Source of the DNA: Clostridiaceae bacterium
Lineage (GTDB): Bacteria; Bacillota; Clostridia; DSM-8532
Direction of reading: 5' to 3'
NCBI GenBank assembly: GCA_012519655.1
Contig: JAAYPS010000096.1
Location: forward strand, 1-36,829
DNA length: 36,829 bases
Shown: in pieces, positions 8,498-16,754 of the stretch
How the letters are laid out: each line of letters opens with the position of its first letter
Numbering within the stretch: position 1 is the stretch's first letter
Translations under genes and position numbers: made by a program
The notes under the pieces: generated by a model
Database searches by the model: none
Told to the model about the DNA's origin: nothing
Seen by the model: the letters and a program-made list of their open reading frames with translations, nothing else

Positions 8498-8680
8498 ATG
8501 GCTGACAAAATTATAGTCTGCAAAGATTGCGGATCTGATTTTACCTTTACAGAAGGTGAACAAGAGTTTTACAAGGAAAAAGGTTTTGAAAACGAACCTC
8601 AAAGATGCCCAGACTGCAGAAGGGCACGTAAAGCACAAAGAAACAATAGAGGCAATCACGGCGGCGGAAACAGATGGTAA
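8498..8680 (+). CDS. Small zinc-ribbon protein (zf-trcl type)
   Basis: 60 residues from ATG 8498. It has two CxxC knuckles, VCKDCGSDF and RCPDCRRAR, separated by a conserved stretch (TFTEGEQEFYKEKGFENEP) and followed by a basic, Gly/Asn-rich tail ending GGGNRW. This is the pattern of the probable zinc-binding zf-trcl family, widespread small proteins of unknown function; the basic tail suggests nucleic-acid binding. Two start codons are possible. AAGGAGG (8482-8488) is 9 bases from the second ATG (8498) but only 3 from the first (8492), so the second is preferred. The gene is monocistronic, with a strong terminator 5 bases after the stop. Confidence 0.9.
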   Translation: MADKIIVCKDCGSDFTFTEGEQEFYKEKGFENEPQRCPDCRRARKAQRNNRGNHGGGNRW

Positions 8681-8684
8681 ACTT

Positions 8685-8710
8685 AAGGAGAGCAATAGCT
8701 CTCCTTTTTT
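8685..8710 (+). terminator. Rho-independent terminator after the zinc-ribbon gene
   Basis: AAGGAGAGC (8685-8693) pairs with GCTCTCCTT (8698-8706) around an AATA loop, and a run of T follows to 8710. Confidence 0.9.
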
Positions 8711-8745
8711 ATTTTCATAAAAAAGCACTTGTTTTGCGCAAATAT

Positions 8746-8774
8746 TTGATATTTATCACGTAATACTGTACAAT
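8746..8774 (+). promoter_or_regulatory. Sigma-A promoter of the nuclease-helicase gene
   Basis: TTGATA (8746-8751), a 17-base spacer and TACAAT (8769-8774). Transcription should start near 8782, inside or just before the LexA-type box at 8783-8794. Confidence 0.75.
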
Positions 8775-8782
8775 AACAAACG

Positions 8783-8794
8783 GAACATTTGTTC
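8783..8794. promoter_or_regulatory. LexA (DinR) SOS box
   Basis: GAACATTTGTTC is a perfect match to the Gram-positive LexA core GAAC-N4-GTTC. It begins 8 bases after the -10 box, so bound LexA would block transcription of the nuclease-helicase gene. This makes DNA damage the likely inducing signal. lexA itself is not in the window. Confidence 0.8.
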
Positions 8795-8807
8795 TAAAAA
8801 TTGAAAT

Positions 8808-8850
8808 GAGGGCAAAGGTACACGACGCTATTTTAGTAGCCTCGTTCCCT
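8808..8850 (+). promoter_or_regulatory. Structured leader of the nuclease-helicase gene
   Basis: The leader contains GAGGGCAAAGG (8808-8818) and later CCTC and CCCT (8840-8850), which can pair as AGGG:CCCT plus AGG:CCT. An alternative inner stem is ACGA-GCTA (8822-8830) with TAGC-TCGT (8837-8845). The ATG at 8867 has no nearby ribosome-binding site and an in-frame stop at 8837 excludes an upstream start. The layout resembles the leader at 1413-1455, with the shared motif GGCAAAGG. Confidence 0.4.
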
Positions 8851-8866
8851 ATTTTGCGACAAAACA

Positions 8867-11251
8867 ATGGAATCTATTAAGATAAATATCTCGGTGCGTG
8901 ATTTAGTTTCCTTTTCCATCCCTGTTGGTGATAACCGGGGCTTTTCAATAAACGCTGCAAGGGAGGGCATCGAGGGTCATCAAGAAGTTCATGATCGACT
9001 AAAGCAACAAATTGAGCCTTTGGGTACTTATCATAGTGAAGTACCAGTTTCAATTTCTTTTTCCCATGCCATTTTTTTGTTACAGGTTTCTGGAAGATTA
9101 GATGGTATCATTGAAACAGACAGTGGATATAGTCTGTGTGAGATAAAAACCACAAACAAGCCATTAGAATCATTAGAAGACTCTGATAATCCTGCCTATT
9201 GGGCTCAAGGTCTTTGTTATGCTTATATTGTAGCTAAAGAAAAAGGCCTTGATAGCATTAATATTTTACTACTATATTTCCACCGCAATAGTAAAGAAAT
9301 ACGTACATTCGAACAAAAGCTTACCTATTCAGAGCTTGAGAAGTTTTTCCATTCCCTTGTTTTTCCATATATCAATGGACAAAAAAAACAATATGACTGG
9401 CAAAACTTGCGCAATAGTTCTATCAAAGCTCTATCCTTCCCCTTCACTGAATTTAGAAAAGGACAACGAGCAATGAGCGCCGCAGTATACCGGGCAATAA
9501 GAGATGGTAACAGACAGTTCATCAAAGCCCCTACTGGTATTGGTAAAACTTTAGGCGGGATGTTTCCTGCAGTAAAAGCAATTGGAGAAGGACATATAGA
9601 CAAAATCTTTTACTTAACTGCGAGAAATACAACACAAGCCGTCGCAGGAGAGACATATGAGATGATGGCTTGTAATGGTCTTCGCTTAAAAACTTTACAT
9701 ATTACAGCAAAGGAAAAGGTATGCTTATCACCAGATACTTCATGCAACGAAGATGAGTGCCCTTTTCTTTCTGATTACCCTCAAAAATCTAGGAAAGTTA
9801 TTTCTCGTCTTTTCAAAGAAACCGATTATTTTGACAGGGATTTTATTGAAAGAGCTGCAACAGAAAATAAACTGTGTCCTTTTGAGTTATCCCTTGATTT
9901 AAGTACACAATCTGATCTAATAATATGTGATTATAACTATGCTTTTGATCCACGTGTTTACTTAAAACGCTTCTTTCAAGAAAAATCAAGCGATCAATTA
10001 TGCCTTTTGGTTGATGAAGCCCATAATCTACCCGACAGGGCAAGGGAAATGTACTCCGCTGAATTAAGGAGATCTTCTTTGAGAAATATTTACCATAAAA
10101 TTAAAAACAAGCTGCCCTCTCTTGCAAACTCCTTAAAGAAGGTGAGAAAAGCACTGCTCTCATATACTACAAATGTGCCTGCGTATTTTTCAGAAATACC
10201 TTTTCCATGGACCATAAATAATTCCGAGCCACCTGAAGAATTGAAAGAGCCCATAGAGAAGTTTCTTTTTCATGCCGAGTTTATATTAAATGATGAAACA
10301 CCGTACTCTTTTAAAGAAGAATTAATAACATTCTATTTTGACCTTGCTCATTTTTCAAGGATATATGATTATTTTGGTGCTAATTATGCCACAATCTTTA
10401 GCCGTGAAAAGGGTGACTTTGCCATAAAACTGTTTTGCATTGATCCTGCACCAATGTTGAATAAGCGAATGGAGAATGTAAAAAGCTCAATATTTTATTC
10501 AGCTACATTGTCCCCTGCCTCATATTATAAAGAAGTTTTAGGCGGTAACGAGAACGATGGCTATTTATCCCTCCCATCGCCTTTCCCACGGGAGAACCTC
10601 TATGTATATGTTGATAATACATTGTCAACAAAATATAGGTATCGCGATAGTTCTTTACCTCTTTTAATTGAACGCATACATGAATGTGTTAGTGTTAAAA
10701 CTGGTAACTACCTGGTTTTCTTTCCTTCTTTTGTATATATGCAAAAGACAGCAAAATTGTACGCTCAATTATTTCCCAATGACAAACTCTTGATACAAGA
10801 AACTAATATGGACGAAGAGCAACGTTCGTATTACCTATCTCATTTTAATGAATTTGGGGAAAATACATTGATAGCCTTTGCGGTTATGGGGGGAATTTTC
10901 TCCGAAGGAATTGATTTAAAGGGCGAGAATTTATCAGGTGCGATAATTGTAGGGGTTGGATTACCACAAATATGTGAGGAAAGAAATATTATAAAAACAT
11001 ATTACCAAAAAAAGACCAGTAGAGGTTTTGATTTTTCATATACATACCCAGGTCTTAATAAAGTCCAACAGGCTGCAGGGCGCGTTATTCGTTCGGAAAA
11101 TGATAAAGGGTTTATTATATTAATTGATGACAGGTTTACCACTCCTAATTATACAAAAATATTACCCTCGGAATGGTTTCCTTTAACAACTCCGAGGGAA
11201 TGTAAAAATTTATCTACAGATTTAAAATATTTTTGGGATAATATAAAATAA
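8867..11251 (+). CDS. PD-(D/E)XK nuclease fused to an iron-sulfur (XPD/DinG-like) DNA helicase
   Basis: 794 residues. Residues about 30-175 form a PD-(D/E)XK nuclease-like domain with GRLDG (76-80), CEIKTT (91-96) and a YWAQ motif (111-114). A superfamily 2 helicase follows: Walker A APTGIGKT (221-228), four cysteines suited to an XPD-type [4Fe-4S] cluster (C286, C293, C298, C337), DEAH box VDEAHNLPD (about 382) and motif VI QQAAGRVIRS near residue 735. XPD/DinG helicases unwind DNA 5' to 3' and resolve repair and R-loop structures; the nuclease would cut the unwound strand. No cas genes are nearby. A LexA box in the promoter points to the SOS response. The start is the first possible ATG but lacks a local ribosome-binding site. 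Confidence 0.92.
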   Translation: MESIKINISVRDLVSFSIPVGDNRGFSINAAREGIEGHQEVHDRLKQQIEPLGTYHSEVPVSISFSHAIFLLQVSGRLDGIIETDSGYSLCEIKTTNKPLESLEDSDNPAYWAQGLCYAYIVAKEKGLDSINILLLYFHRNSKEIRTFEQKLTYSELEKFFHSLVFPYINGQKKQYDWQNLRNSSIKALSFPFTEFRKGQRAMSAAVYRAIRDGNRQFIKAPTGIGKTLGGMFPAVKAIGEGHIDKIFYLTARNTTQAVAGETYEMMACNGLRLKTLHITAKEKVCLSPDTSCNEDECPFLSDYPQKSRKVISRLFKETDYFDRDFIERAATENKLCPFELSLDLSTQSDLIICDYNYAFDPRVYLKRFFQEKSSDQLCLLVDEAHNLPDRAREMYSAELRRSSLRNIYHKIKNKLPSLANSLKKVRKALLSYTTNVPAYFSEIPFPWTINNSEPPEELKEPIEKFLFHAEFILNDETPYSFKEELITFYFDLAHFSRIYDYFGANYATIFSREKGDFAIKLFCIDPAPMLNKRMENVKSSIFYSATLSPASYYKEVLGGNENDGYLSLPSPFPRENLYVYVDNTLSTKYRYRDSSLPLLIERIHECVSVKTGNYLVFFPSFVYMQKTAKLYAQLFPNDKLLIQETNMDEEQRSYYLSHFNEFGENTLIAFAVMGGIFSEGIDLKGENLSGAIIVGVGLPQICEERNIIKTYYQKKTSRGFDFSYTYPGLNKVQQAAGRVIRSENDKGFIILIDDRFTTPNYTKILPSEWFPLTTPRECKNLSTDLKYFWDNIK
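11165..11198. repeat. 8-bp inverted repeat inside the 3' end of the helicase gene
   Basis: CCCTCGGA (11165-11172) and TCCGAGGG (11191-11198) form a perfect GC-rich stem with an 18-base loop near the end of the coding sequence. There is no following T run. It may be a coincidence or a message-stabilising hairpin. Confidence 0.35.
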
Positions 11252-11284
11252 AGTGCCATATAAAAATAGTCTTTTGGTAATACA

Positions 11285-12304
11285 TTATTTAATTGGTGTA
11301 ACACTTTCTCTTTCTACAAGTGTTACACCAAGAGTAGTTTTGTAAAAAATCCTCTTTCTGCTCTCAATTAGCTGAATAAGATTTTCTACTGCAAGACGAC
11401 CAAGAGCATTTTTGTCAACATTTATTGTGGTAAGGTTTGGATCTGTAATTGTGCAAAAAGGCATATCATCAAAACCCACAATGGAAACATCATCTGGAAT
11501 TTTTATATTGTTTTCTTTGAGTGCTTTCATTGCACCAAGTGCGATAATATCATTATCAGCAACAAAAGCCGTAGGTAAACTCTTCTTATAAGACAATATA
11601 TTTATCATATCTAAATATGCTCCATCCATTGTTGGTAACAAAGGAATGACAAACTCACTGTTAGGTACTAAACCCTCTTCAGCTAAAGCTTTACAATACC
11701 CTTCATATCTTTCTTTAAAATTCTGAATGGGTACAGAACTCTTTAGATAACCAATTTCTTTGTGACCGTTTCTCAGCAAGACCTTTGTTGCCTTGTATAA
11801 ACCGCTAATATTATCGATTACGACATAATTTGCATTGACATTAATAAAAAAACTGTCAACTAACAAGACTGGTATATCTAATGATAAGAATGGTTTAAAA
11901 TCCTGTTCTTCCATTTCTGTACCTAATAGTAGCATGCCATCAATTGCATTCTCATTAATCTCTTTCTGTATTAATTCCATATCTGAGCGATCGGATATGG
12001 ACTTTATGATTAATTGATATGAATTATGTCTTGCTTTTGACTCGATACCTTCTATCAAAGCCTGAAAAAATGGGGTGTCACTGACAACTTTTGAATGCTT
12101 CTTGTAAATAGTAAGTTGCAGTTTTCCTTTATTCTTTAAATTAGCTCTTTTTAGCGGTGAGAGAGAATAGCCTAATTCTTCGGCTATTTTTACCACTCTT
12201 TCCCTTGTGCTTTGGCTAATACCTGGTTTATCATTTAAAACCATAGAAACCGTAGCTGTAGATACATTAGCTTTCTGTGCAATGTCGTTTATTGTGACCG
12301 CCAA
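11285..12304 (-). CDS. LacI-family transcriptional regulator (last gene of the GH78/transketolase cluster)
   Basis: 339 residues. The N-terminal helix-turn-helix (4-24, INDIAQKANVSTATVSMVLN) and hinge helix (about 50-58) are followed by a periplasmic-binding-protein-like effector domain (about 62-335) with the usual MDGMLLLG-type, SIVGFDDMPF and TTLGVTLVERESV blocks. The start codon is TTG at 12304, supported by AAAGGGTG 6-8 bases upstream and by the conserved beginning AVTINDIA. It follows the GH78 gene after 118 bp and may be co-transcribed with it or have its own promoter. It most likely controls the operon starting at 20047 through the palindrome at 20207-20217. The inducing sugar is unknown. 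Confidence 0.95.
   Translation of the reverse strand: MAVTINDIAQKANVSTATVSMVLNDKPGISQSTRERVVKIAEELGYSLSPLKRANLKNKGKLQLTIYKKHSKVVSDTPFFQALIEGIESKARHNSYQLIIKSISDRSDMELIQKEINENAIDGMLLLGTEMEEQDFKPFLSLDIPVLLVDSFFINVNANYVVIDNISGLYKATKVLLRNGHKEIGYLKSSVPIQNFKERYEGYCKALAEEGLVPNSEFVIPLLPTMDGAYLDMINILSYKKSLPTAFVADNDIIALGAMKALKENNIKIPDDVSIVGFDDMPFCTITDPNLTTINVDKNALGRLAVENLIQLIESRKRIFYKTTLGVTLVERESVTPIK
11293..11331. repeat. 14-bp perfect inverted repeat at the 3' end of the LacI gene
   Basis: TTGGTGTAACACTT (11293-11306) and AAGTGTTACACCAA (11318-11331) form a perfect 14-bp stem with an 11-base loop, within the last codons of the regulator. It lies between two convergent genes that have no other terminator, so it may serve as a shared hairpin stop or protect message ends. 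Neither side has a long T run. Confidence 0.6.
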
Positions 12305-12422
12305 AAACTACACCCTTTCCTCAATATTATCATTATATTAGCATATTAGTATGCCTGGTGCAATAAATTGTTGTATTAAAGAGTTTTGCGATGTAACTAT
12401 AATACTTAGCTGGAATATTGAA

Positions 12423-15206
12423 CTATTGTATCACTGGTATATTACTAAGTTTCTTATCAATTTCCTTCAAGATTTCTTCATCAAGAGTCAAAAGACCTTC
12501 GGTTATAAAATCACAAATGCTGCGTTCTCCTGCCATCATGGAAAACAACATCCACCCCGTCATTTCAGGTAGATATTGTGTCAAAATAGCAGTGGCTTCT
12601 TCACTTCTATACAACTCCTTAAGAGAAGTATTAACCCCATATATTTCTTTGTAGGGTTTATTTGGTTTATATGAAAAAGTATGTTCACCACTTTCAAGTT
12701 CATAGCTTTCTTGTAAGTCAGTTCCCTTAGTGTCGGGCAACACTAATTCGGCCGTGGTGTTGAACGGAACTTTAAAGTAAAAATCAACAGAACCATCCTC
12801 TTTAATATTCCATTTGCTTATGATTTTTCCTGCAGGTGACAAGAACTCTGCATTCATGGATTTTAACAGGTAATTAGGTTGCGGGCAAAGTTTAAATCGC
12901 CTAAATCCAGGAGAACTCTCTAACGGCTGTATGCCTGCTACATTTCTATACATCCACTCAACTATAGACCCATATGAATAATGGTTCAAGGAGTTCATCC
13001 CAGTATCACTTATTTTTCCGTCTGGAAGTATGGAATTCCATCTTTCCCATATGGTTGTTGCACCCATTGTTACAGGATACAGCCAACTCGGGTAATCCAA
13101 ATTTGTAAGAAGTCTATAGGAAATATCGTTGCTTCCATATTCAGATAACACACGGCATAAATATGGAGTTCCAACGAAACCGGTACGTAGATGGTAATTT
13201 GTTTCCTTTAGTTTCTTTCTTAAATTAAAGGCAATTTTCTTTTTCCATTCATCAGGAACAATATCCATATACAATGCAACAACGTGAGCTGTTTGTGTAT
13301 TTACTGCTAAACGACCATTAGGTGAAAAGTACTCTTTACGTATAGCTTCTTTGACTTCTTCAGATAAATTTTTATAAAATAAAGCATCGGACTCTTTATT
13401 TAAAATTTTTGCAGCTTTTGCAACTATGCTTGACGAAAAGCTATAAAATGAGCTGGCAAGAAAAGCAGGCTCGGTTCCACCAAAACGAAATAGTGGATCT
13501 TCTACATCAAGAGATAGCCAGTCTCCATAGTGAAAATCATTTACCCATAGTCTTTTTCCACCAGAAGCCTCGTCTCTGCTCCTAATATAGTCCACCCACC
13601 CCTTCATGCTATCATACTGCTGTTCTAGAATGGATATATCCCCATAGAATAAATACATATTCCAAGGAATAATTACCGAAGCGTCCCCCCATGCACAGGA
13701 ACCATTTTGTTTTACATCATGCGCTGGGACAACAACAGGAACATTGCCGCCACGTGCCTTTTGCTCCTGTTTCAAATCATATAGATATTTATCAAAGAAA
13801 GCATAAACGTCCATATTAAAAGCAGCTGTTCCTGAAAAAACTTGTGCATCCCCTGTCCAGCCCATTCTTTCGTCCCTTTGAGGACAGTCGGTTGGAACAT
13901 CGAGGAAGTTACCTTTTTGCCCCCATAATGCATTTAAGAATAATCTATTTACCAAAGGATTGTCAGTTGTAATGTTACCTGTTTGTTCCATATCAGAGTA
14001 TAGAACAAGACCAGTAAAGTCTTCTAGATTAACGTCGCCCTCCCATTTTGTCAGTTTCACATATCTGAACCCATAAAATGTAAAATAAGGACGTATCTTT
14101 TTCACTTCTCCATCCGATATATATCTGTACTCGCATTTAGCTGTGCGCAGATTGTCTCTGTAGAAGTTTCCGTCTTGTAATACTTCACCAAACTGGAGCA
14201 TAATCTCGGTACCTTTAGGAGCTCTATTTGTGAACTCAAGCCATCCCACCATGTTCTGCCCCATATCTATAACAGTTTCACCTGCAGGTGTATGAATAAT
14301 CTCTACAGCATTTATACGTTCTTTTATTTTGGTTGCAGGGCTTCTTCTTGGTTCAAGTTTTTTAGTATCTATATCAATTAATTTAACATTATAAACATTA
14401 TCATCACTAAAAGTATCATCGAATATTTCACCGTCAAAAATATTACTATCCACTACTTTTGATCGACGTGCTTTCCAATTTGTATCGCTCACGATAATTT
14501 CTGTACTGCCATCGTCATACTCAACATGCATCTCACAAATCAATGCAAACTTGTCTCCATATTGAAACAATTGTCTTCTATTTAGCCCATATCGGCCTTT
14601 GTACCATCCATTTCCGAGAAAGACTTCAATATTGTTGTTACCCTTCTTAAGTAGATTAGTTATATCGTATGTTTGATAAGGTAGCCATTTATCATATGCT
14701 ACAAGTCCTGGAGATAAATACTCGCTACCTGCTTTCGCACCATTTATTGCAAACTCATACACTCCCAATCCACAAATATAAACTCGTGCATTGGATACTT
14801 CTTTTTTAACACTAAAATCCGAAAATACTACAGGGTGATATGAAGAGTCAAAGTCTGGTGTAACCCATTTTGCCTGCCAGGTTTCATTCATTTTGGGCGT
14901 TTCAAACCAAGCAGCATCACTTGTAACTACGCTTCCATCATCTGCCCAAACCCGAACTCTCCAATAATATCTTGTCCTGGGTTTTAGCGTAATGTTTAAC
15001 GGATAGCATATGCTGTCAATATCCGTTCTTTTTCCACTATCAAATATAAGGCTTCTAAAATCTATCTCAGTGGAAACCTCTATTTGTGCAGCTACTTGTC
15101 GTTTTGCACTTTCAGATTCCACCATCCACGACAATCTTGCGTTGTTGCTAAATGAAAAGCCTAACGGGTTTTTAATTCTGTTTGTCATTAAGTTAAAAAT
15201 TTTCAT
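12423..15206 (-). CDS. Alpha-L-rhamnosidase, GH78
   Basis: 927 residues, no signal peptide, so probably cytoplasmic. The N-terminal beta domains (about 1-400, starting with a fibronectin-like fold) precede the (alpha/alpha)6 barrel (about 405-760). The GH78 signature DVPTDCPQRDERMGWTGDA is at 436-454, with E446 the expected general acid, and E721 in TTIWERWNS the expected base. A C-terminal beta domain is followed by a helical tail of about 65 residues (GVNTSLKELY... MTGWMLFSMM). It removes terminal alpha-L-rhamnose from plant glycosides or rhamnogalacturonan fragments. AAGGAG lies 9 bases before the ATG. It follows the FucI-family isomerase gene after 127 bp, a gap that holds a permease relic, so it may have joined this operon by a deletion event. 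Confidence 0.96.
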   Translation of the reverse strand: MKIFNLMTNRIKNPLGFSFSNNARLSWMVESESAKRQVAAQIEVSTEIDFRSLIFDSGKRTDIDSICYPLNITLKPRTRYYWRVRVWADDGSVVTSDAAWFETPKMNETWQAKWVTPDFDSSYHPVVFSDFSVKKEVSNARVYICGLGVYEFAINGAKAGSEYLSPGLVAYDKWLPYQTYDITNLLKKGNNNIEVFLGNGWYKGRYGLNRRQLFQYGDKFALICEMHVEYDDGSTEIIVSDTNWKARRSKVVDSNIFDGEIFDDTFSDDNVYNVKLIDIDTKKLEPRRSPATKIKERINAVEIIHTPAGETVIDMGQNMVGWLEFTNRAPKGTEIMLQFGEVLQDGNFYRDNLRTAKCEYRYISDGEVKKIRPYFTFYGFRYVKLTKWEGDVNLEDFTGLVLYSDMEQTGNITTDNPLVNRLFLNALWGQKGNFLDVPTDCPQRDERMGWTGDAQVFSGTAAFNMDVYAFFDKYLYDLKQEQKARGGNVPVVVPAHDVKQNGSCAWGDASVIIPWNMYLFYGDISILEQQYDSMKGWVDYIRSRDEASGGKRLWVNDFHYGDWLSLDVEDPLFRFGGTEPAFLASSFYSFSSSIVAKAAKILNKESDALFYKNLSEEVKEAIRKEYFSPNGRLAVNTQTAHVVALYMDIVPDEWKKKIAFNLRKKLKETNYHLRTGFVGTPYLCRVLSEYGSNDISYRLLTNLDYPSWLYPVTMGATTIWERWNSILPDGKISDTGMNSLNHYSYGSIVEWMYRNVAGIQPLESSPGFRRFKLCPQPNYLLKSMNAEFLSPAGKIISKWNIKEDGSVDFYFKVPFNTTAELVLPDTKGTDLQESYELESGEHTFSYKPNKPYKEIYGVNTSLKELYRSEEATAILTQYLPEMTGWMLFSMMAGERSICDFITEGLLTLDEEILKEIDKKLSNIPVIQ

Positions 15207-15235
15207 CGTTAAAAACTCCTTAATAAATTAATTTT

Positions 15236-15289
15236 TTAACCTTTAATTGCGCCACTTGTCATGCCCTCAACAGTAACAACGGAAGCAGT
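15236..15289 (-). pseudogene. Relic of a carbohydrate ABC-transporter permease (C-terminus only)
   Basis: Between the isomerase and rhamnosidase genes, 17 codons ending in TAA read TASVVTVEGMTSGAIKG. The ending EGMTSGAIKG closely matches the conserved C-terminus of MalG/LplC-type (CUT1) permeases, which commonly end in VxGxTxGAVKG. An in-frame TAA lies directly upstream (15290-15292), so the rest is gone. The identification rests on recall of the family's C-terminal pattern over a very short match. A complete permease is not present anywhere in the window. Confidence 0.55.
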
Positions 15290-15302
15290 TTACTTCCGTT
15301 GT
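15276..15302. repeat. 10-bp intercistronic hairpin
   Basis: ACAACGGAAG (15276-15285) and CTTCCGTTGT (15293-15302) form a perfect stem with a seven-base loop between the isomerase and GH78 genes. It has no T run on either strand, so it is more likely a processing or stability element than a terminator. It overlaps the upstream edge of the permease relic. Confidence 0.65.
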
Positions 15303-15333
15303 CATAATATGATTGTTAAAAATATGATCGTAG

Positions 15334-16737
15334 TTAACAATGTCTATAAACTTCCCACCCTAAATATTTGCTTAATGCTTCTTCAACAATATCAGCTACA
15401 TGTCCGCGAACCATTGAAACATGATGCTCATAGCCTTGTTCGCAAATCACATGCATTAAATCCTGAAGATTAGGTACGCTACATACTGCAGGTCCTCCGA
15501 AAGTATCAAGAGGCTTATCTACAAACTCGCCCTCACCAACATATGCACGAATTGTTCCGTTGACATCATCAGTAGCTATTTTACAGAATGTCATAGGTCC
15601 TGGTTTTACTTTACCCACACATGAACCGAAGCAATTTTCATATCCAAGTTGTGTTCCTAATATATCCAAAACACCAACTGCAGGTTTACACCCCATAAAA
15701 GAAGCTGGATAGTTTGAGCAATGGAAATTTATACAGGTATTTCTATCATCACCGTAATTATTATTCCAATCCAAATAACCGGCTGGCTCTCCTGCTGCTG
15801 AAGAAAGTGCATACATTGTGAGCGCTCCTGGAACATCCATTTCACAAGCGTGAGGAATACCCTTTTCACCCATCATACTCATTGCAAGGCAAGATGCACA
15901 ACCAAATTGGTTTTGAAGCACATTCCAGCATTGAACAGCTGCACAATCTGCGTCATGTAAGTTGAGCGAGTTTTCAAGAGCAATTTGGAAGCGTGCTAAC
16001 TTTTCAACCTTTTCAGTGGCTGCATCTTTTGGAATATTTGCGTATGAACTTATTTCTGCAATAGTTTCTTCAAGTCTATCCTTATCATCAAAGTTTTCAG
16101 CATCTGAAATTAAATTACCAATATCTTCTACTAAAACAGATATTCCGTTTATTTGTAATAGTTTTTCTGAGTAACGTACAGTCTGGAAAGCACCTGGCCG
16201 CGTACCGACTGCAAGTATACGCGCTTTACGTAAATTGTTTACCGTCTTACACAATTTCTCAAAACGGTTTATATCATCGGTAAATTCGTCACTTTCGATC
16301 TTGCATGTATGTAATTTCGTCAATGTGTATTTAATACCATATTGTTTTAAATTGTTGCATACTGACAGCTTACCACAAAACGCATCACGCCTATGCTCTA
16401 CATCCAATAAATGCAAATCATCGTCACAAGCTTGAACAAGAACGGGTACGTTAAGGCCTGCTTCATGAATTGCTGTAACTACTCCAATCTCATCTCCAAA
16501 GTTTGGCAGTATTACAATAATACCTTCAATTCTTTCACTATTCTTCTTAAATAAATCTGCACATATTTTTCCATGTTCGTACGATTGTACTGCACCATAA
16601 GGCATTGAATCTTTATCTACCATCACAAATTCATGCCCCATCTGCGTAAGCTTGTTGGAAATTAGCTCTCTTGCTTCTTCTGCAAGCCACCCTGGAAAAA
16701 AACCTCTTGTTGTAACAATCACTCCAAATACAGACAT
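15334..16737 (-). CDS. L-fucose/L-arabinose isomerase-family sugar isomerase, substrate unknown
   Basis: 467 residues, the size of the family (FucI-related, COG2407-like). The N-terminal half is two Rossmann-like domains (TTRGFFPGWLAEEA, IEGIIVILPNFGDEIGV, VLVQACDDDLHLLD, ILAVGTRPGAF). The C-terminal half carries the expected metal region: HACEMDVPGALTMYAL (about 296-311), with Glu and Asp as likely metal ligands, NTCINFHCSNYP and a late His in YEHHVSMVRG (about 439-448). Such enzymes convert aldoses to ketoses using a divalent metal. It is 17 bp after the FGGY kinase and in the same operon as a split transketolase, so the product is probably phosphorylated and then cleaved by transketolase. 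AAAGGTGG precedes the ATG. L-fucose, D-arabinose, sulfoquinovose and apiose cannot be told apart by sequence alone. Confidence 0.85.
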   Translation of the reverse strand: MSVFGVIVTTRGFFPGWLAEEARELISNKLTQMGHEFVMVDKDSMPYGAVQSYEHGKICADLFKKNSERIEGIIVILPNFGDEIGVVTAIHEAGLNVPVLVQACDDDLHLLDVEHRRDAFCGKLSVCNNLKQYGIKYTLTKLHTCKIESDEFTDDINRFEKLCKTVNNLRKARILAVGTRPGAFQTVRYSEKLLQINGISVLVEDIGNLISDAENFDDKDRLEETIAEISSYANIPKDAATEKVEKLARFQIALENSLNLHDADCAAVQCWNVLQNQFGCASCLAMSMMGEKGIPHACEMDVPGALTMYALSSAAGEPAGYLDWNNNYGDDRNTCINFHCSNYPASFMGCKPAVGVLDILGTQLGYENCFGSCVGKVKPGPMTFCKIATDDVNGTIRAYVGEGEFVDKPLDTFGGPAVCSVPNLQDLMHVICEQGYEHHVSMVRGHVADIVEEALSKYLGWEVYRHC

Positions 16738-16754
16738 ATCTTTTCAACCACCTT

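Noticed and set aside
8808-8850. Resemblance of GGGCAAAGG...GACGC...AGCC to a class I cyclic-di-GMP (GEMM) riboswitch.
   Set aside because: The characteristic GCAAA-CC and GG-ACGCAAAGCC blocks with their tetraloop stem are not present; only scattered letters match.
8867-9450. Calling the N-terminal domain of the helicase a Cas4 protein linked to CRISPR.
   Set aside because: No cas1, cas2, effector or array is present; the SOS box and helicase fusion point to DNA repair instead.
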